From: Ptychodera flava
Taxonomy: Eukaryota; Hemichordata; Enteropneusta; Ptychoderidae
Direction: 5' to 3'
NCBI RefSeq assembly: GCF_041260155.1
Contig: NC_091936.1
Location: 37,292,866-37,356,865, forward strand
DNA: 64,000 nucleotides
Shown in pieces: positions 47,901-62,900 of the stretch; positions within the stretch are counted from its first letter, which is position 1, and each line of letters opens with the position of its first letter. A model generated the notes under the pieces. It was not told the origin of the DNA and did not search any database. It saw only the letters and a list, made by a program, of their open reading frames with translations. Made by a program: the position numbers and the translations under genes.

Positions 47901-50900
47901 TGTGTCCATTTGGTCCAAAATTATAAAAAAATACAGAAAAGTTCATAAAAATTGGTAAAATGTTGCACTAAAAGTTTGGTGGGAAAAAATACAGCACTCA
48001 AAGGGTTAGAGCTAAAATGATTTTGTTTAAACGTAATTTAAAATATGTACATGTGTATGGCTATTTCTAATAATACCGGTAGGTCAGTCTACCTGATGTG
48101 ACAGGGGAATTACTGTAATATCTGAAAGGACTGAACTACGTGTACTCACCTACTTTACGATATCAGGTCAACTGATATATCTGTGAAAGAAGATGAATAA
48201 TATTCTTTTATATTTTTAGGAAAAAATGAGTACAGTGAAATAATTTGCTGAAATTTTTTGCCATAAATGTATGTTGGCACTTCAGTATTTTCTTTTGAAG
48301 TAGACCTTAATGCTTTGTTTTTTATCAATGTTTGATGTAGTTGACTTTTCTCTACATTTCTTGAAGGTAGTTTGATTGATTGTATTTTCGTGGATGTATC
48401 TGCAATCTGTTCATTTTAACGGAAACATGACAAAATATGTGGATTATTAAGTGTGAAACTGAGTGTGATCAAGTGTGGCATTTAAGTTACGTTCCTTTTG
48501 ATGTGACAAAAAGACGGAGAACCAGAAAATTATGGATTGTCAAAGAGAATGCCATGTGAAATACATGTATTGTGGTAAATTGTTCACTGTTCTACCATAC
48601 TTGAACAATACTAATAAGACAATATACCTACCTTGAACTTGTTTAAATGGAAGCCAAAGGCGAACCAGCGCCTTTCAAGTAAGTGGTAGCTCTACAGCTA
48701 ACTGCCGTTGCAAAAGTGAGCGGGAAAAGTGGAAATGCCATTTTTATATTCAACCATGGACCCCCACAGAGTGAATATCATTATACTACTGAATAAAATT
48801 TGAGTCAACATCACACTGGATATAAAAAGTTGAAGCTGAGTGGCCCTGCAGAGCATCATCGCTTATAAATTCTACCCTAAAAATAACTGTACAATTTTTT
48901 TTAAACGTATCTAGAGCAAACAATTCCCCAGGGCCGTTTGCAGGCATGATGTAGGGCACACGATGCATATGTGCAGTCTGTGTTCGAGTGTCATAGCACT
49001 TGTAATTTCATAGATCACTACACCTGTTCAGCTCTCATTACCGTACAAATACCAATCTAGGTACATTTAGACAAAATTAGATTTCTAATTTATTATTTCA
49101 GACATTTAATTTCCTCTGAAGCCATTACCAAAACATCAAAAATTGTTTATTTCCTCTGTGTTAATATTTTATGAATTTCCTTATGTGAAAAAATGAGAAA
49201 AGATTTATCAATACAAAAATACTTGAATTGCACTGTTTTTGTCAAATTTGTGTAATTAAGAAACTCACTAAAACCAGCAGGTGTCAAACCAAACATTTAT
49301 GATGTACTTAACGTTGTCTCTCCTTTATTTAACCTCTACATACTTTTTATAGACATGACGCGTATAGTTCTGGTAATCATAAGGGTAGTATGTAATTTAG
49401 AACCTGCATTTATAACTTCCGTATGATGTCTAAAATAACCAGTATAATAGAATGAATTACTGGTATATTATGATTAAATATATTTAATATGATATAATAT
49501 GATACAATATAATATAATATAATATAATATAATATAATATAATATAATATAATATAATATAATATAATATAATATAAGATAATATGATATGATACAGTAC
49601 AATATAATATAATGTATGACACTTAGCCCAAATAAAGCAATATTAGCCTCAAAAATAAAAATATAATATATGATATAATAATTTATATGATAGTATAATA
49701 TAATATGAATTGTAATGATTTATGACATAACACATTGCAAAGTATAATGATATATTGTACATGATATGAAATTTACAATAATAAACCTCAACAAATTCTC
49801 ACACACTTTGTCAATTGGTAGACAAATGAGAGGCATCATTTTGGCACTAATACATGCAGAGACTTGCTCTGGTTGAAAGTCGTTAAACTATTACCTGACA
49901 GCACAGGGTGTTGTCTACATGTCCTTCCCCAGGGGTGGGTAGGTGTTTCGTTGTATCGCTAATAAAGATATATTCTACCAACCTCTGGTGTTTCGGTCTT
50001 AACTTAGCACTGCCCTGACAATCTTGCGTAAACGTTTTATCAACATGCTGCGTCTATTATCTGATGAATTTGAGTGCCTAATTAGCCAAAGTAATCAAGG
50101 GTAAATTACTAATCTGTGGACGCTCTCACCAGATTATCAGCGGATTAAATTTGACAAAGTCAACAACGAACGCACCAGCAAGGTATAACTGAAGAAAGGG
50201 CTGAAACTCTCAAAAGCCGTGTTCACAGAAATCTACTTTACAATAAACATTTCCTAATTTTTCGAACGTCAACAGTTTTCTGACATGTTTAAACGGGGAC
50301 AGGCCAATTTATGCCTTCGTCGGTTGCTTCTTTGAGCTGTAGAATGCTAATCGAAGTGGTGGAGTCAGTGTCCCGATGTGGTCCGTCAGACCGGAAGCCG
50401 GAACTACAAACCTTTAACCTTAAAAAAGTTTACTTTAAGCCCACATGATCGATAGAGGTAAACAAATTAGCCAACATGCTTTGAAATCTAGGGTCAAGCT
50501 CATCGGTGTTTCTAAACACGGACACGGACAGGACAATCTATATGTGTTTTTGACTACAGCCGGTCATCGTTTGCGGGACGAAACTCGCCGCTTGTGACAT
50601 AAAAACTGACTAGTCGGCAAAAGTATTTTCATGCCTTATATATGCTTATTCGTTTCAAGACGAGATGAATGCTGCGAAGACACATTGGAAACATAGTAAT
50701 ACTCAACCAGGTTGATCTATACGTTGGGGAGATATTGATGTCACAGTCTTGTCGAACGAAAATGGGGATGTTTAGGCCATAGCAAAGACGATAAATCAGT
50801 CAGCTGAATAAAACGAATTTTTTTTGACACCATACCTTTTTATGTCAGTTTTTGAACCCGTGTGAAACCCTTCGTAACAATGTAATAACTATATATAATC

Positions 50901-53900
50901 AAAACCTTTTGGACGTATCTTTTTATGTCAACGTTTGGACACGCTTTAGAAATGCATGATATAGCATACTGTATATGTCTGACTGTCGGGGAAACTCTTC
51001 TTGCGCCGCTGTCGGACTCAGTCTCGCGATCGCGGTGTCAGCTTTCCCCGTCTTTCCCTCGCACATTCGCTTTCCCAAAAATGTGTTTTTTGTATAAAAA
51101 CCGCAGCTTTACAGTTAAGGATGTTAGACTTCGAAGTTTATGCAATCCATCATCATATGGCCACTGGCTCACCTTTGCATGTTATGTGGGACTTCGCTTG
51201 GAGTTCACTACCATTTGACGTAGGCTTCGTCGACTGATGGAATGGAATAACAGACAGATGTGTACATCGGACACAAATGCGAATGCACTGTTTTTTGCGC
51301 CTCCGTCGGACTCAGTTGCTCTGTCTTTCCCTTGCACGTCAGCTTTCTCGAAAATGTGTTTTGCATAAAAACAACTTTACAGTGAAGGATGTGATCCCTC
51401 GAAGTTACTAATACACTTGTCGATTTGATATGCGAAGACACACTGACGACCAGTTATTTATTAGTTCTCAAACCTGGTGAAAATCATTCCGCGACACTAA
51501 TCGATTATAATTGTCTTTTGGAGAACGTCCTAAGAACCTGACATGACCCTTGTTTGATGCACTAGATAGTTGAGTATAAGTAGGGAGGCCAACTGAAATT
51601 TTGAAATGTTCAATCTGCATTTTAATTAATGTAGTTTTTTAGATTTCAATGAGAGAAGCTAAACATTTTTTTAATTTTCGAAATTGGATGAACGGTTACA
51701 ATTTTATAGCTTTTTAAAACATTCACTTTTACTCTTTCTGTAGAAAGACAATACATATAATAACAATGGGAACAATGGGACAAAAATGAAGGAGTTTTAG
51801 CTGAAATTTACAGTAAATTTGCTGTAACTTTGTTAATAAAACATCTTTTTGTACCAAATTTGGCATGGAGATAGATTTCAATGGCACACACAAATGTATC
51901 CTAAAATCACGCGATTACGATGGTGGCCATATTGGATTTATCCATGGCAACGGATGACCGACACTTAACGATAAATGACAAAATGAAAATATTAAGCTCA
52001 AATGGCATAAGTGATATATCAAATTGAAGGTCTTTTTGAGCTGATGACACTTTTGAATAGCTCCACTGCATTAAAACTACCTACAAAAAGTATTTTATCC
52101 AAATAAAGGCTTCTTCAATTTTATCAGTTTCTGAACAATTTGAAACTTAGAATTTAATTTAAGGATTATTGGTTAAAACTATGTTCCAAAATTATTGATC
52201 ATCTTTAAAATTCAGGAGTAAATTGGATAAGTATTCGATGTTTGAAGGTGCTAAAAATTGCACACTTGTCATGGTAAAGTTATCAGCAACTAAGATGGTC
52301 TCATCATACCACCTGTCAGACATGCAAATTTCCTTTGTTACAAACATTTAAAAAAATCAATACCCTTTCTTTTGCCAACACAGATGCAACTTATTCCCTT
52401 AGTTTCCTTGAAAATATTGTGTATGGCTGTCAAAAATCTATGTCGACAAAATCACAAAATTGCTATCTCCTCTGCGCAAAAGGGATTGATCTTCTCATTA
52501 TTCACCGTGAGAAATTAGAGAATTATGATTATCAAAACTATGGTCCCAGAATTTTGATATATGGACCGAGCTGTTCTGTGTACAGAAGAAATTTGCTCCA
52601 GTTCAATGAGTGATCTCCGTGTGTACGGATCATGGAGAATTGTGGGTAGCCTCACTTACTGTGAAGCGTGGTCAATATCTCCGTCAATAAATACGTGAGC
52701 TGTTCAAAATTTCTCATTTTTCCAGCAAAAATTCAAAAGAAATAATGATAAACTGCGTACTAGAGGACGTTTCACTGAGAGTTGGTTGGGTTAGGTCTCG
52801 GAAAAATCGCTCTCAATTTTTTGTCTCGGATTTGTTCATATACACTGCCCTATGTTGATGAAGAACCTTATATCGCGAGAAAGAGCGAGATCTGGGCTTT
52901 CAAATGAGTATTCGATGTAAGGGATGTTTTGATTGGCTCACCTTCAAACATGCGTTTCAAAATCAGTGATGTAAATATTAGGTGCTGCCATGTTTCAGAT
53001 CGCCGTTCCCGGTACCGTTTCTAGCTCAATTGTGCAGTTTATTCAAAAAGTAAGTAGTTCATATAAAGAAATAAAAAACATATGAGAGAATAGCTGCATT
53101 TTTAATTTTTAGCCTCATGTATTTTTTCCACAATTTTCTTTCCCGTTATCGATGTTTTTCAATTTTGAACATGACTAAGTCACTGGTGATTGAGTGTCAA
53201 TTCAGCACGTCCTGGGCGACCTTTTGGCCTCCCTAGTATAAGGATTGATAAAATAATGTATCAAAATATACACTGATTCACGCGACTTCACTATCATATT
53301 CTTGGCAGCTGAATGACGTTTATGGCCGAGAGGGCGGGAGTCTCGGACCAAAGGGAGCATAAGCAGTATGCAGTACATTGCATGCTTTCCATGCAAAATC
53401 CGGCTTTGACTAATGTTCCCGTCCTGTTTCCGAGTATACCTTTCGAGCTGCGTAGCTAGTAATGTTGAAGTCAAGATATCCGAATCGTTCGTGTTCGAAA
53501 TGCTTCTTGATTTGCAGAGAGAACACTCTACCTTCTTGTTTGTGTTTTAACTTAGCACATGGGGTCATTTGAAAAATTCAAAGCAAAATACCGCGGTGTA
53601 TAAAATCTGCAGGCATGTAGTCACCAACCCACAACACTGCTTGTACTGCAGAGCACACAAATCGGTCGTATGTAAAACATGTCTTTTGTTATTTGAAAAA
53701 AAAAGACTAATACAAAAGTGTACGTATTGCAAGAACGCAGTTGATAAACTGGACAAGTTGAAGGCGAGCTCGAACGTCGAGTTAATAAAGTCTTTTCCGT
53801 TCTTGTTCTCGTCTAACACGGAATTTTTCAATATACCCGTGAAGTCTGATTCAGTTTGATGCGGTGTTAGGCACGTCGACCAACGTGGTTTTTGCCGGGC

Positions 53901-56900
53901 CAGCAGGAAGAGTATAAACACATCTCCGATACGTTACCAAGGTGTGTTGAACACATATATACCAAGCATTCCTGGGAGGTCCTCCTTTCGGGCCTGTTCG
54001 TTTACAAATGAATATTCAAGTTTGTTGTGTTTCTGAATACATGAATATAAAGTGTCCACTAGTTTTACGGACCACCTCTGGACACGGCTTTTGAGAGTTT
54101 CAGCCCTTTCTTCAGTTATACCTTGCTGGTGCGTTCGTTATTGACTTTGTCAAATTTAATCCGGTGATAATCTGGTGAGAGCGTCCACAGATTAGTAATT
54201 TACTCTGATTACTTTGGCTAATTAAGCACTCAAACTCATCAGATAATAGACTAAATTACCACCTTGCTTGTTTTGGCGAATAAGGCAATCAAACTGGTCA
54301 GATAATAGATGCAGCATGTTGATAAAACGTATACGCAAGATTGTCAAGGGCAGTGCTAAGTTAAGACCGAAACACCAAAGGTTGGTAGAATATATCTTTA
54401 TTAGCCATACAACGAAACACCTACACACCCCTGGGGACGGACATTTAGACAACACCCTGTGCTGACAGGGTAACAGTTTGGACAAGTGCTATGTGGATAC
54501 ATTTGCAGTAGCACTGTACTACACATTCCAGTAAAGGTAAAAGAAGCTGTCTGCGTTGTCTTCAGGGCAAGAGATATTTGAGAAATTTCATAATTTTTCA
54601 GTTAAGAAACTGGATGAGAAGTGTTACAAAACACACATATTGATAAGCTCTATTCGTTCAACAGCAGATGTTTTCACTGAAGCTTGTGAGTGGACTTTGA
54701 CAGTAGTAGTCAATAACAAATATGTGAAAGTGTGAATAGAATTGCTCAAGAAAAAAAGTTTGATAAAACTGAATTTTAAAATAATTTTCTACATAGATTG
54801 GCCAATAAAAAAAAAGAAAATAGATTGGCCAATAAAAAAAAAAAAGAAATCAGCAAAAACTAGAAAAGCTCACCGACCAGCATATTTTTAGTTTCATGTC
54901 CAGCCTGCCCACAAAAGATATATAGTGTCTCATATCACAAATGATTATTGATTGATTTTAAGATCAGATTAGCAATTTCACCATGTTTGGACACAGTTAG
55001 TGACCATGGTTTTTTAAAGTCAGCATGTCAGCCAGGAACCAACATACATGCACACCTGCATAGATGTATATCAAGCTCCACACAACGGTTACATGTACGA
55101 AATGCAAATGAGTAGTAGTCTAATCGAACAATCATTGCCAACATTAGATTGTCGCAACACAAGGTTAACATGTACTTTGAAGCCCTAAATCCTGTTAAAA
55201 AAGACTGGAACAAGCTGTTCATTTCTTCTTACTAAAATGGTATACTTTCAAGTAATAAAAATTCACATAGAAAACAAATATTTTAGGTAATGGTGTTCAT
55301 CCAATCACCAAGCCACGATCTGAACTCATCAGTATTTCATCAGTATCCCCAGTAAAGTGCATTATTGAATTTTACAGCCACAATACCTGCAAATGTGCAG
55401 TAAACTGATCTCACAATATCCTCTGTTTTCCAGGCGTTTTCTTTGAATAAGACCTATTAAAGACTGAAAAAGTGTATAACATTGTCATACATGTAATTGT
55501 TTAAAATGGCATGTAAATTCAAAAGTTTTAACATTTTAAATTTCCTGCCAATTTCAATAACTAGTCATGTGACAAACAACAAAATGTTGGCCATTGTGTG
55601 TTCTGCATTCAAGTAAATGGCATCATGCTTGTTTCTTGGGTGATCACGATGTGTACGTGCATGAAATACTGCATTTTAAGCTTTGCTGTCAGCGGCGCGA
55701 AGCTATCTAAAATATGGATGTGTGACAGCTAGCGTCTGTCGTCCTTTGTTTATCAACTTATTACAATCCGGGCTTCTTCTTTAAAACAGCCAGTCCAATT
55801 CCTTTAATATTTAAGTACAGGTCCCCAGGGATGACCTTAGTCAGATTTGTGCAAACTGCGATGAAATATGCAAATTTGTATTTTTGAGGGTAATTTTGCT
55901 ATTTTGGGGCAAAAATCTGAATTTAATACTGGGTATACAGGTCCCTAGGGATGGCCTTATATAGATTTGTTCAAATTGTGATGAAATATGCAAATTTGTA
56001 TTTTTAAGGCAATTATTGTTATTTTTGGTCAAAAAATCTTTGGGATATACAGGTCCCTAGGGATGACTTTTTTCAGATTTGTTCAAATTGTGCAGAAATT
56101 TGCAAATTTTGTCTTTTTAGGGCAATTTTTTCCATTTTTGTCAAAAAATTTGTTTCATGTATAGACATGTTCCTTTGGATGATTTCAATGTGACATGTTA
56201 AAATTATTATGAAATATTTACTTATATTTATTTTTGCAGCTGTTTTTGCATTTTTTGTCTTTCCATGCTGAAGTGAGTTGTCAAAGATTTTCACCTTCAT
56301 CAAAACATGTCACAAATAGTTAGCCTCTCCATTATACAGCTGAGTTCTATTCACCATTAGGTCGCTTGTTGTACTTTTCCATGAGGGCACAATTTTACGA
56401 GTGCAGCTCCCATTTATTATTGAACGTGTGAAAACGTGTAGGCATGGTCCAAATCAGCGAGCATTGATAATTCTATACACGTCCTTCAGTTAGCACATGT
56501 ACGCGAACCAACCTTTGTTTGAAAATAAAATCATGAAAATAATGCATAAAATTCGTAGCTGTTATGGCTTTCATGATCGCTTGTAATCTCTCTTGCTCTT
56601 TATACTCCAAGAGTAAATCCAGATGGTATCTCCATACATGTATGTTGAATAATGTCTTTCAGTTTTGTCTGGTAATAGTCTATTGACAATAGACATCACT
56701 CCAACTGTACAACTAATGATGGTTGGGTGGTGAAATATTACCAAATGGTGTATAGTTTCTCAGACCACTGCTCAGTCTCTTTCTTGCCTTACATATCCTC
56801 AATTTGCTTGTGAAGGCATGCTATCCAATCCCAAGATCTGAATTGTACAGAACTATGCTCTGTAAAACCGTTTGCCACTTTCCAGTGTGCAAACAATGGA

Positions 56901-59900
56901 TATGTGAAATTCTACACCGTAATGTTTAGGCCTTCATTTGTTGTTTTGTTACAGCAATCGACCATCAACTCTGGCCTCGTTTCCCCAGTACTACACAAAC
57001 ATCATCACAAACATATATATATTGAACTACACGTGTACATGTAGCGGACCAATATGCCAAAGAGACATTTTCAGTAGGTTTCTGGTGACACGTTTGGAAG
57101 TGTGGGTTTTTGTCTCTTCACCCCAAACAAATCAAGTTTTACTGAGCTCTGTTCGTGAAATGACACCCTTGAACAGTTGAAACCTGAATAATCTACTGAT
57201 CTGTCTGAAATAGTATGTTTACTCTGATATAGTTGTGTCCGCTTGCTGATTTGAATTTGCCAACTGAGGCAATTGATAAAGTACATGTACATGTAGTTGG
57301 GGTTAGTATACCCTTAAGTAGCAGGTAGGTTCTGCAGCCCTCTATATCATCAACAAGCTTTGACAGATATACTGTATGCTGAAATGTTTAATGAATGTAA
57401 TTTAAAATACACAAGAAGGAAGAAAATTAGATGAGATACTGTAAAACTATGGAAGTCATGAAGTCACATGACAGGTACTGGGGCTTTTATAAAACAGTGA
57501 AAAATTCATCAAAAGTTACAGTAACTTACTGGCCCTTTAATTGGAACAAGGTTAACACATTATGTAGGACATAACCCAGTTTTTAAATAGTTTCACACAT
57601 TGTTCACGCACAGTGTTAACTTTTGTTCCATATAAATTGCCAGATTGTGTGTGGAATCTGTAGTGGACTTTGTTGTATTGTCTATGTTTGTATAATTATA
57701 TAATTAGTCTCACGGACGAAGTCCGAGGTTACTTATATATTGGGCTGCGTCTATTTTCTTGGTCCGTCCATCCTTCTGGCCACGCAGATATCTCAGACAT
57801 GCCTGAACCAATTCCTTTCAAACTTAGTACAAGGATAAAACACTATGGCATACACATGCCTGTCCATTGTTTTGAGTGTGGCTTGCATAATTAGTTCTAA
57901 TTTGCATATTTAGCGATTTCTGAAAAATGTTCTGTATCCAGAGAGAGACCGTGCCAAATTTGACAAAGCTTCATATACATGTTGGGCACAAAGGGCTCTA
58001 ATATAACAAAAAGATATGTGGCAGTATTGTGTCAATGAATTGCTTATTTGCATATTTAACAAATATTCATAATTTAGGCAATATCCATACTTATGCCATT
58101 CATACTCACTCTACTTGTTTACAATATAATCCAATATGGGCATCAGTCACAGACAGGTCATGATACCCTCATTACTTGTTTCATGTGCATCATTACTTTA
58201 GTTACTCCACTTACTGACAAAGTCTCAATTACAAATGGGGACCATGTCATTGTCAATGACTTGTCAATTGTGTAGGGTCATCAGGGTCATAGCTGGTACA
58301 TAGTCCAGTTAGCTTTTGCAGAAAGACAAATAGGCCTCTGACATTCAGGGCTGCCCCGAAAACCCAGCAACCTGCACAAATTCCAGCACGCAGTCCATGT
58401 AGCCGACAATGAGATGCTAATGATATGCGTAGCATACAAGTTTAAGGTCTCCTTGACTTACTTTCAGCTGGTTGCTCACTTTCTACTATTTTTTTAGTAT
58501 TTTATACAAAGTCACAGACTTATTCTACCTGCAACTTAAAACTGATAGTGATTTTGTAGCTCAATCTTTACTATTTTTCATAGTATTTGATAGCCGGTAT
58601 CAGACAGTTCGTGTTCGTGTCCGCTACATGGACGATCTGCCCAAATTTTCTTCACAATTACCAAACCATACATTTGAGAAGAAGATATCTGATGTTAATT
58701 GCAGTCCTTAATAGTTTAATGGCTAAAAATCCTGTGTTGTTCAACTTACAATATAACTTTGCTAATGTTTTCTTCTGAGAATAAGCATTGAAAACAATTT
58801 CTGTTCAAAAAATTCTCAGAGACAAACAGTCTTTGCAAGTGTGAAGTTCTGAAATAAGCTGTATAAGGTTTGAAAGAGACGTCTAAACAGCATTACTGAT
58901 AAAAAGTATTGTATGATACTTGGTATATTAAACTATTGTACATTTAGTTAAAATTTTTGACAATACACAATATAATTATAGTTATACTGTACCTACAATG
59001 TATCACCATAACCTAAGGAGGTAAAATCATATACTTATTTTTTTAAACCCTTTGAGCGCCAAAGTCAATTTTGTCTCCTTTATCATATGTACACCAGTCA
59101 ATATTTTCCTAATTTTTTGCTAAAATTTTGATAAAAATCTGTAGCCAATGAAATGTAATGTCCATTTGGTCCAAAATTATGAAAAAAATTTCATAAAACT
59201 TCATAAAATTGGTAAAATGTTGCATCAAAATTTTTGATGGGAAAAATCACAGCGCTCAAAGGGTTAATACACATGCAAATAAAGGCATGGAATAGGCATG
59301 AACAAATTTAGTGTTAGGGTATTCTTTTGTACTTCGACCAGCAATAATCCCCTAGTGCAAACAATTACATAGGGTTGAACAGAGTTATTTGCTAACTAAA
59401 AATTAAAGACCAGCCATGAAAACAAATAAAAAACATGTCTATGCATGACATAAAATAAATATATGTTGCTGTTACTGTCAAAGATGATGCAAATCCAAAA
59501 GGCAAATCTGAATGCCCGGATTTGTACAATTTCAACTATTTAAATATTTCCTCACAAAATTCAATGAAAAAGTGTGTGAAAAGATTTAATTATCGATATC
59601 ATTAAAGAAATGTCGAATTCAGCCATGTAAAGTAAAGATAGGCTTTACTGTTAGACAGAAAAATCATTTACATATTCCCTATACACTTTCAGAAAAACAA
59701 CCTGAAAGACTGATTATTTGCCAAGAAAAAATTAGCGACCGTAATGGACAATGAGAAGGCACTGAAACCTACTTCAAGTGACCCTCACTGTAAATATCAA
59801 TTAGTTTACTAGTATACATGTACCTCCGGAAGTTTTCAAGGTTTCTCAAGGTTTTGAGTTCGGGTAAAGGCAGAATGATGACTTGTTATTTTTAGCGTAG

Positions 59901-62900
59901 GCTGATGTAGAATAGCGCTCTAGGGAATCAGAGCGTCCATTAGGGTGATGAAAAGAGGATCAGTATCATCATTTAGGCATGACACGTCGTCATGACGCCC
60001 CAGTGCTATAACACAGAACAAACAGGATATAGTAGGCCGTGGCCTATGCTAGTTTCTAAGTTAACTTGACAGGCATTTTGGCGGCAGTGACGCAAACAAA
60101 AAAATCAGCTTCATAAGTATTTGCACATAACTCGCATAACTTGACAGGTGTTTTGGTCAACGTTACATATAGCTATCTAAGTATTTGCATATCTCACAAT
60201 GTGGAACGTCAGTCCAAAGTTTTGTAAACAGATATGATATTTGTTTGTTTAACATATTTTCTGATCTAGTTTTCAAAATTTTGATATATCCATTTCATGA
60301 TTTTGAAAAATATTGAAAATCATCTACGAGGACCCATACTGAACACATATATACACATGCAGACAAATCTGTATCGTCTGTATGTGTGGGAAGAATTTTT
60401 GATTACAGAATGTATTTTTCATTTGCATTATGAATTGTGTGCCATTCAGTTCTTAATATATTGATAAATGAATGATAAACTTTATCAAATAATTAGATAA
60501 ACATTTACACAAATCGCAAACCCTGAAAACCCATAAAAATGTATAAGCTGAGGAGAAATCATTGTCCATGTATGACTTGTAAAGTTCCTACATTGTATCA
60601 TTTTCAATTTCAAAATACATGTAACTCCAATCATGCTTAAATTTGATAATATTCATAAAAAATTTTCAGTAAGGAAAATAAATGAACTAGTGTGTTGAAT
60701 ATGGCTAAAGCTTTTACTCATGGTAGCTCTCTTTATGCAGGAAAGTCCGTGCCAGATACTTTTCTAATACCATTCCAATGGTGCTGGACTGGCTTACTAT
60801 AATGTCATTGTACTTCCAGTACATTATAAATTACATATTTGAATTCCAAGATTATAATTATTGCATGCACGGATATTTTAATGTAGGTTTTTGGAACAGC
60901 AGAGCATCTAGGTTTTCAGTTCAGCCCTGTTACTGATACACGTCTATGTAGGTCTGTGGGTGTCACCGTGTGGTCGATACAAAAGAAATTGTAAATCTAT
61001 CGGTATCAAAGGTCATCCAATAGTTTGCTTTATTTGTGATTGTCCATTGGCTCCCTAGTTGTTTGTCACCTTTTTGGAAAATGTTGAACTGTGATATTTG
61101 GTATGTAGATTACCAAGGGTGGTCAATTCAAATTCCATCTACACATTATTCCATATATGGATTTGTAATTTAGGATTTGTTTTGAGAAATCTAAAAAAAA
61201 ATTACCAGTATGTTTGTTTGATAATTTTCATGTTTGGTTGGTACATTTATAAGAGGAGTAAATTTGTTTAAATTATGATAACATTGTTCACGTGTTTGGT
61301 TAAAAAATTATCAAAATAGCATGTCCCATAGCTTTTCAAGTTCTAAATTTGGAGGTACTTACAGATGAGCTGAGCTACATTTTGTTGAAATGATGATGAA
61401 ATTTTGAAAACATAATATGTTTTTCTAGTATTAATTTGTATTTTGTCAAAATCCAGTAAAAATCCTCACAAGGCTTTCAAATATACTTGTTTGGTTCCTT
61501 GATTTGACCTAAATTTGTGTTTTCCTTTCAGATGTTAAGCATGACGAAATGAATATTTTGTACAGTGCTTAACTTCCCCTGTATTTTTGGGCAAAAATCT
61601 CGCAGTTTGTACATACCCAGTAGACTATAATAGAGTATTGGCTGGGTTAATACATTTCAGTTCATATCTGTATGATTCTGTTTTTATCAGTTTGTTTTGA
61701 AAGCTCTTTCACAAGTCAGCATTATCTATGAATTACTCAATATTACTGGTAGAATAATCAAATTTTTCATAGAAATGTCACATCAGAGCTGTATTAGCCA
61801 CTTGGCTAAGTTGCTAACTATTGTAAGTTAGATTTAGTTACGGGAGACAGCAGTAACGCTGAAGGATGTTATCAATGACATATTTGTTGTACCGCTGGAA
61901 ACAGAATGGTATGAACCGTAGGAAAAGGCAAGAAATTGGCACCTTCATGTTAACACTTTCAACATCCCTGTATATTCCCGTTGCCTTTCCTTTTCAGCAT
62001 GTGTAACGAATTGTATCTTAAAAACAAAGTGATAATTTTCAAAGTTCGTCGGTGAAAGGGCTTAAAAAAAGCATCTGTGAGTTTGTTTTGCGGGAAAATT
62101 GTTGTTTTCCTCGAAACATTTTGAAATTTACCCCTTAATAGTGCTGAACCTATTCTCACATTTAAAGTTATCCTCACCACGAAAAAACAAGCATGACATC
62201 TTTCATAACTGGTGAAATACCTGATGAAAACTGAAATTAACCATTTCCAAATGGTGACTCACACGTAATGAGATTGTAAAAACTTTCTCTTCAATGTAGT
62301 TTATCATGTTTTCACCCCTTAATACAATTATAAAGCAGTGGGTATTGTCACATCATAGAAATACATATTTTGGTAGATACATATTTTGGTAGGTCTTTAG
62401 TATTGCTCATCCTAGAAATGCAACAATATGAAGTTTCTTTATAGGACAGGTTCATATTTTTATAATTCAGGATTTTTAGGAGGAGTTTTATAATTCACTC
62501 AAAGTATTGATTTTTATTGTGGAAGTACTTAGAATTCTTTCAATTTCATGACCCTCATAGTCATGATATGTAGGTATCACGCTTTAAGTGTTCTCCCCAG
62601 GATTTTCTGGTAGAGTGACAGCTAATTTGCATAACAATGAATGTATTTGTTATGGTAATAGTTTCTATTGTTCACCAGAAATTAAAGAGTGGTGGCCACA
62701 ACTACAGTATAATTGCTCTGGGGAGATACTGTTTAAAATACAGTATCAGTGTAGTTTACCTGTGTACTCTGGATGATGTAAATAATGTGTTGGTGTAGGT
62801 TTTGTTTAGTGTACTCATCAATCTGTGATGTGACTGCAAGCTGCGCATACATGTGTATGATGTAGCAAAGAGAAATAAAAAACTACCTTGCTGGAAGATA

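Larger units (their letters stand above)
46920..49884. other. SMARCD intron / P450 upstream region
   Basis: The P450 promoter and 5' UTR must lie here but no core motif is clear. A family A MITE is at 47792-48005 and an (AATAT)n tract begins near 49490. Confidence 0.4.
49885..54479. mobile_element. Unclassified 4.6-kb element bounded by long inverted repeats
   Basis: The left end 49885-50224 and right end 54081-54479 are inverted copies over about 340-400 bp. Shared landmarks are CAGCACAGGGTGTTGTCTA, AGGTGTTTCGTTGTAT, CTTAACTTAGCACTG and AAGGGCTGAAACTCTCAAAA. The right copy is longer by a short internal duplication. Inside lie a direct duplication (51003-51145 and 51299-51405) and a Cys-rich ORF (53569-53859). 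No transposase, polymerase or integrase is recognised, so family is undecided; it looks degraded and old. The GAAGAAAGGGCTGAAACTCT stretch and AATAAA near the repeat's inner edge resemble the ends of some retroelements, which is a weak hint only. Confidence 0.6.

Noticed and set aside
49410-49622. ORF of repeated Ile-Leu-Tyr on the minus strand
   Set aside because: Translation of the (AATAT)n simple repeat.
50060-50110. CTGATGA core in the inverted end, possible hammerhead ribozyme
   Set aside because: The matching GAAA box and closing stems could not be found at the proper spacing, so a hammerhead is not supported.
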